Assembly (NCBI GenBank): GCA_029882675.1
Contig: JAOUKJ010000206.1
Location: forward strand, 1-7,097
Direction: 5' to 3'
DNA length: 7,097 nucleotides
Source: Cyclobacteriaceae bacterium
Lineage (GTDB): Bacteria > Bacteroidota > Bacteroidia > Cytophagales > Cyclobacteriaceae
Positions 5,567-7,097 of this stretch are shown in pieces. Numbering within the stretch: position 1 is the stretch's first letter; every line of letters begins with the position of its first letter. The notes below the pieces were generated by a model. It did no database searches and had not been told where the DNA came from. It saw only the letters and a list, made by a program, of their open reading frames with translations. Position numbers and translations under genes: made by a program.

Positions 5567-6393
5567 TCTCCGGAGCTACTCAAATCAAAGTAACCTTTTA
5601 TCATCGTTAGAAAATCTTTCATTTCATGCAGGGGGATCATATTCGGGCCATCACTCAATGCTTTCGCCGGATCGGGGTGAGTCTCTATAAAAAAGCCATC
5701 CACGCCAGCAGCGGCAGCGGCACGTGCCAGAAAAGGAGCAAATTCACGCTGCCCTCCCGATTTGCCCCCGGCACCCCCGGGTTGTTGGACACTGTGTGTT
5801 ACATCAAAGACCACAGGGGCAAACTTTCTCATCACTGGCAGGTTGCGCATATCAACCACCAGGTTGTGATACCCGAAGGAATTGCCCCGTTCTGTGAGCG
5901 TCACTTTCTCATTTCCTGTTGACCTCACCTTTTCTACGGCATATTGCATATCTTCTGCTGCCATAAACTGTCCTTTTTTAATATTTACAGCCCGCCCTGA
6001 TTTTCCGGCAGCAAGCAGCAAGTCTGTTTGACGACAAAGAAATGCGGGTATTTGCAGCACATCCACTACTGAAGCTACTTCATTGATCTGAAATGATTCA
6101 TGAACATCGGTAATTACGGGTACACCAACAGTATTTTTTACTTTTTCAAGCACTTTCAGGCCTGCTTCCATACCATCGCCCCTGAAAGATTCGGCCGAGG
6201 TGCGGTTGGCCTTATCAAAAGAAGCCTTGAAAACATAATTAATCCCCAATGAAGAAGTTATCTCCTTCATGGTTGCAGCTACTTCAAGGCACAATTCTTC
6301 ACTTTCAATGACACAAGGCCCTGCGAAAAGCATCATTTTTTCACCACTGATCCCCAGGCCGGGAACAATATCAAAGCCCCTATTACCCGACAT
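5560..6393 (-). CDS. kdsA: 3-deoxy-D-manno-octulosonate 8-phosphate synthase, metal-dependent class
   Basis: Makes KDO-8-phosphate from phosphoenolpyruvate and D-arabinose 5-phosphate in the cytosol, the committed step to the KDO of lipopolysaccharide inner core and lipid A assembly. The 277-residue length is normal for the family. Landmarks: LFAGPCVIES (22-31), KASFDKANRTS (56-66), VITDVHE (93-99), IPAFLCRQTDLL (115-126), NIKKGQFMA (137-145), TERGNSFGYHNLVVDMR (167-183) and FDVTHSVQQPGG (196-207). Cys27 in GPCVIES, where the E. coli enzyme has Asn, with His200, Glu237 in IETHP and Asp248 in ALSDG, matches the four metal ligands of the metal-dependent class. I chose ATG 6393 rather than the in-frame ATG at 6420 because the shorter form starts a normal N-terminus and overlaps the epimerase stop by only 11 bases (ATGTCGGGTAA), which suggests translational coupling. 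Confidence 0.97.
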   Translation of the reverse strand: MSGNRGFDIVPGLGISGEKMMLFAGPCVIESEELCLEVAATMKEITSSLGINYVFKASFDKANRTSAESFRGDGMEAGLKVLEKVKNTVGVPVITDVHESFQINEVASVVDVLQIPAFLCRQTDLLLAAGKSGRAVNIKKGQFMAAEDMQYAVEKVRSTGNEKVTLTERGNSFGYHNLVVDMRNLPVMRKFAPVVFDVTHSVQQPGGAGGKSGGQREFAPFLARAAAAAGVDGFFIETHPDPAKALSDGPNMIPLHEMKDFLTMIKGYFDLSSSGEV

Positions 6394-7097
6394 GATAAAA
6401 CGATTTATACCAATCCACAAAATTCTTTATCCCCTCACTCACCGGTGTATTGGGTTGATAATTACAGTCCGCTGCCAGGTCAGAAGTATCCGCCCAGGTA
6501 GCGGCCACATCACCGGGTTGAATGGGTTCCATGTTCTTTATGGCTTCTTTGCCAATTTGTTTTTCCAATTCAGAAATAAAATCCATCAGTTTCACGGGCT
6601 GGTTATTGCCAATGTTATATATTTTATATGGGGCTTTTGATGTCCCCGGATCCGGGGTTTTGCCCGACCATTCAGGATTTGGCTTCGCCTGATTCTTAAT
6701 CACGGCCACAACACCGTTTACGATATCGTCTATATAGGTAAAATCGCGTTGCATATCTCCGTGGTTAAATACCCTGATCGGCTTACCCTCATAGATGGCT
6801 TTAGTGAATAAAAACAAGGCCATGTCCGGCCTGCCCCAGGGGCCATAAACCGTAAAAAACCGGAGCCCGGTAGTGGGGATATTAAACAAATGGCTGTAAG
6901 TGTGGGCCATGAGCTCATTGCTCTTTTTACTGGCAGCATAAAGGCTCACGGGGTGATCCACATTGTGATGTACCGAAAAAGGCATGGTCTCATTGAGTCC
7001 GTATACACTGGAACTACTGGCATAGACCAGGTGCTTCACCCCATGGTGGCGGCACCCCTCCAACAGGTTAACAAATCCTACAATATTACTATCCACA
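6383..7097 (-). CDS. UDP-glucuronate 4-epimerase-like SDR enzyme, N-terminus cut by window edge
   Basis: The last 237 residues of an extended short-chain dehydrogenase/reductase that most resembles UDP-glucuronate 4-epimerases (LspL/CapI type), which supply UDP-galacturonate for LPS core, capsule or other surface glycans. The frame is open to the right edge; full members are about 335-350 residues, so roughly 100 residues with the NAD-binding GxxGxxG motif lie outside. Seen, numbering from the first visible codon: YASSSSVYG (25-33) with the catalytic Ser, SLYAASKKSNELMAHTYSHL with Tyr53 and Lys57, GLRFFTVYGPWGRPDMA (77-93), RDFTYIDDIVNG, and the C-terminal YNIGNN and IQPGDV segments. The first visible codon is GTG, an internal Val in VDSNIVGF, not a start. 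An insertion-like Pro-rich stretch (about PNPEWSGKTPDPGTSKAPY) precedes YNIGN, as in many of these enzymes. Related 4-epimerases acting on other UDP-sugars are possible. Confidence 0.9.
   Translation of the reverse strand, partial: VDSNIVGFVNLLEGCRHHGVKHLVYASSSSVYGLNETMPFSVHHNVDHPVSLYAASKKSNELMAHTYSHLFNIPTTGLRFFTVYGPWGRPDMALFLFTKAIYEGKPIRVFNHGDMQRDFTYIDDIVNGVVAVIKNQAKPNPEWSGKTPDPGTSKAPYKIYNIGNNQPVKLMDFISELEKQIGKEAIKNMEPIQPGDVAATWADTSDLAADCNYQPNTPVSEGIKNFVDWYKSFYHVG

Noticed and set aside
6394..6420. A start nine codons upstream for kdsA
   Set aside because: It would deepen the overlap with the epimerase gene to 38 bases and adds residues not expected in KdsA.
6269..6640. Plus-strand open frame of 123 codons across the kdsA/epimerase junction
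   Set aside because: It is antisense to two clearly conserved enzymes and has no recognisable domain.

Overview
The window looks like chromosomal DNA of a Bacteroidota bacterium. An order such as Cytophagales is plausible but cannot be fixed from this sequence. The reasons are two DUF4199-type membrane proteins, a BatA-type protein with an N-terminal double transmembrane segment, A/T-rich start regions without clear Shine-Dalgarno sites, and one match to the TTG / TAnnTTTG promoter pattern of this phylum. All seven genes lie on the minus strand, so the biological order runs from the right end of the window to the left. I see no mobile element, CRISPR array, rRNA or tRNA.

Region A (7097 to 5560) is a surface-sugar pair. 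It holds the C-terminal two thirds of a UDP-glucuronate 4-epimerase-like SDR enzyme, cut by the window edge, followed with an 11-nt overlap by kdsA, a complete metal-dependent KDO-8-phosphate synthase. Both make precursors for LPS or another envelope polysaccharide. A 217-bp gap follows (5343-5559 at most). It contains a perfect hairpin over the kdsA stop codon, a weak terminator candidate, a 15-bp palindrome, a 10-bp tandem repeat and a possible promoter immediately in front of the next gene.

Region B (5341 to 1) is a tightly packed five-gene run. It contains a BatA-like membrane protein with a VWA-type motif, a dihydroorotase homologue (1-nt gap), a DUF4199-like membrane protein (11-nt overlap), a second DUF4199-like protein (47-nt gap) and a GT2 glycosyltransferase with two C-terminal membrane segments (3-nt gap). 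The glycosyltransferase is still open at the left edge.

The most interesting item is the dihydroorotase homologue. Its fold-defining segments are well conserved, but most active-site residues are replaced: the HxH motif reads W-A-H, the HAED His is Arg, the HVS His is Asn, the catalytic DHAPH Asp is Ala, and the substrate-binding Arg after HL is Cys. The reading frame is intact over 421 codons, so this looks like a maintained non-catalytic pseudoenzyme. It sits among envelope and membrane genes rather than pyrimidine genes. I infer a structural or regulatory role, either as a partner of aspartate carbamoyltransferase (as for PyrC' in Pseudomonas) or as a cytosolic partner of the membrane proteins encoded beside it.
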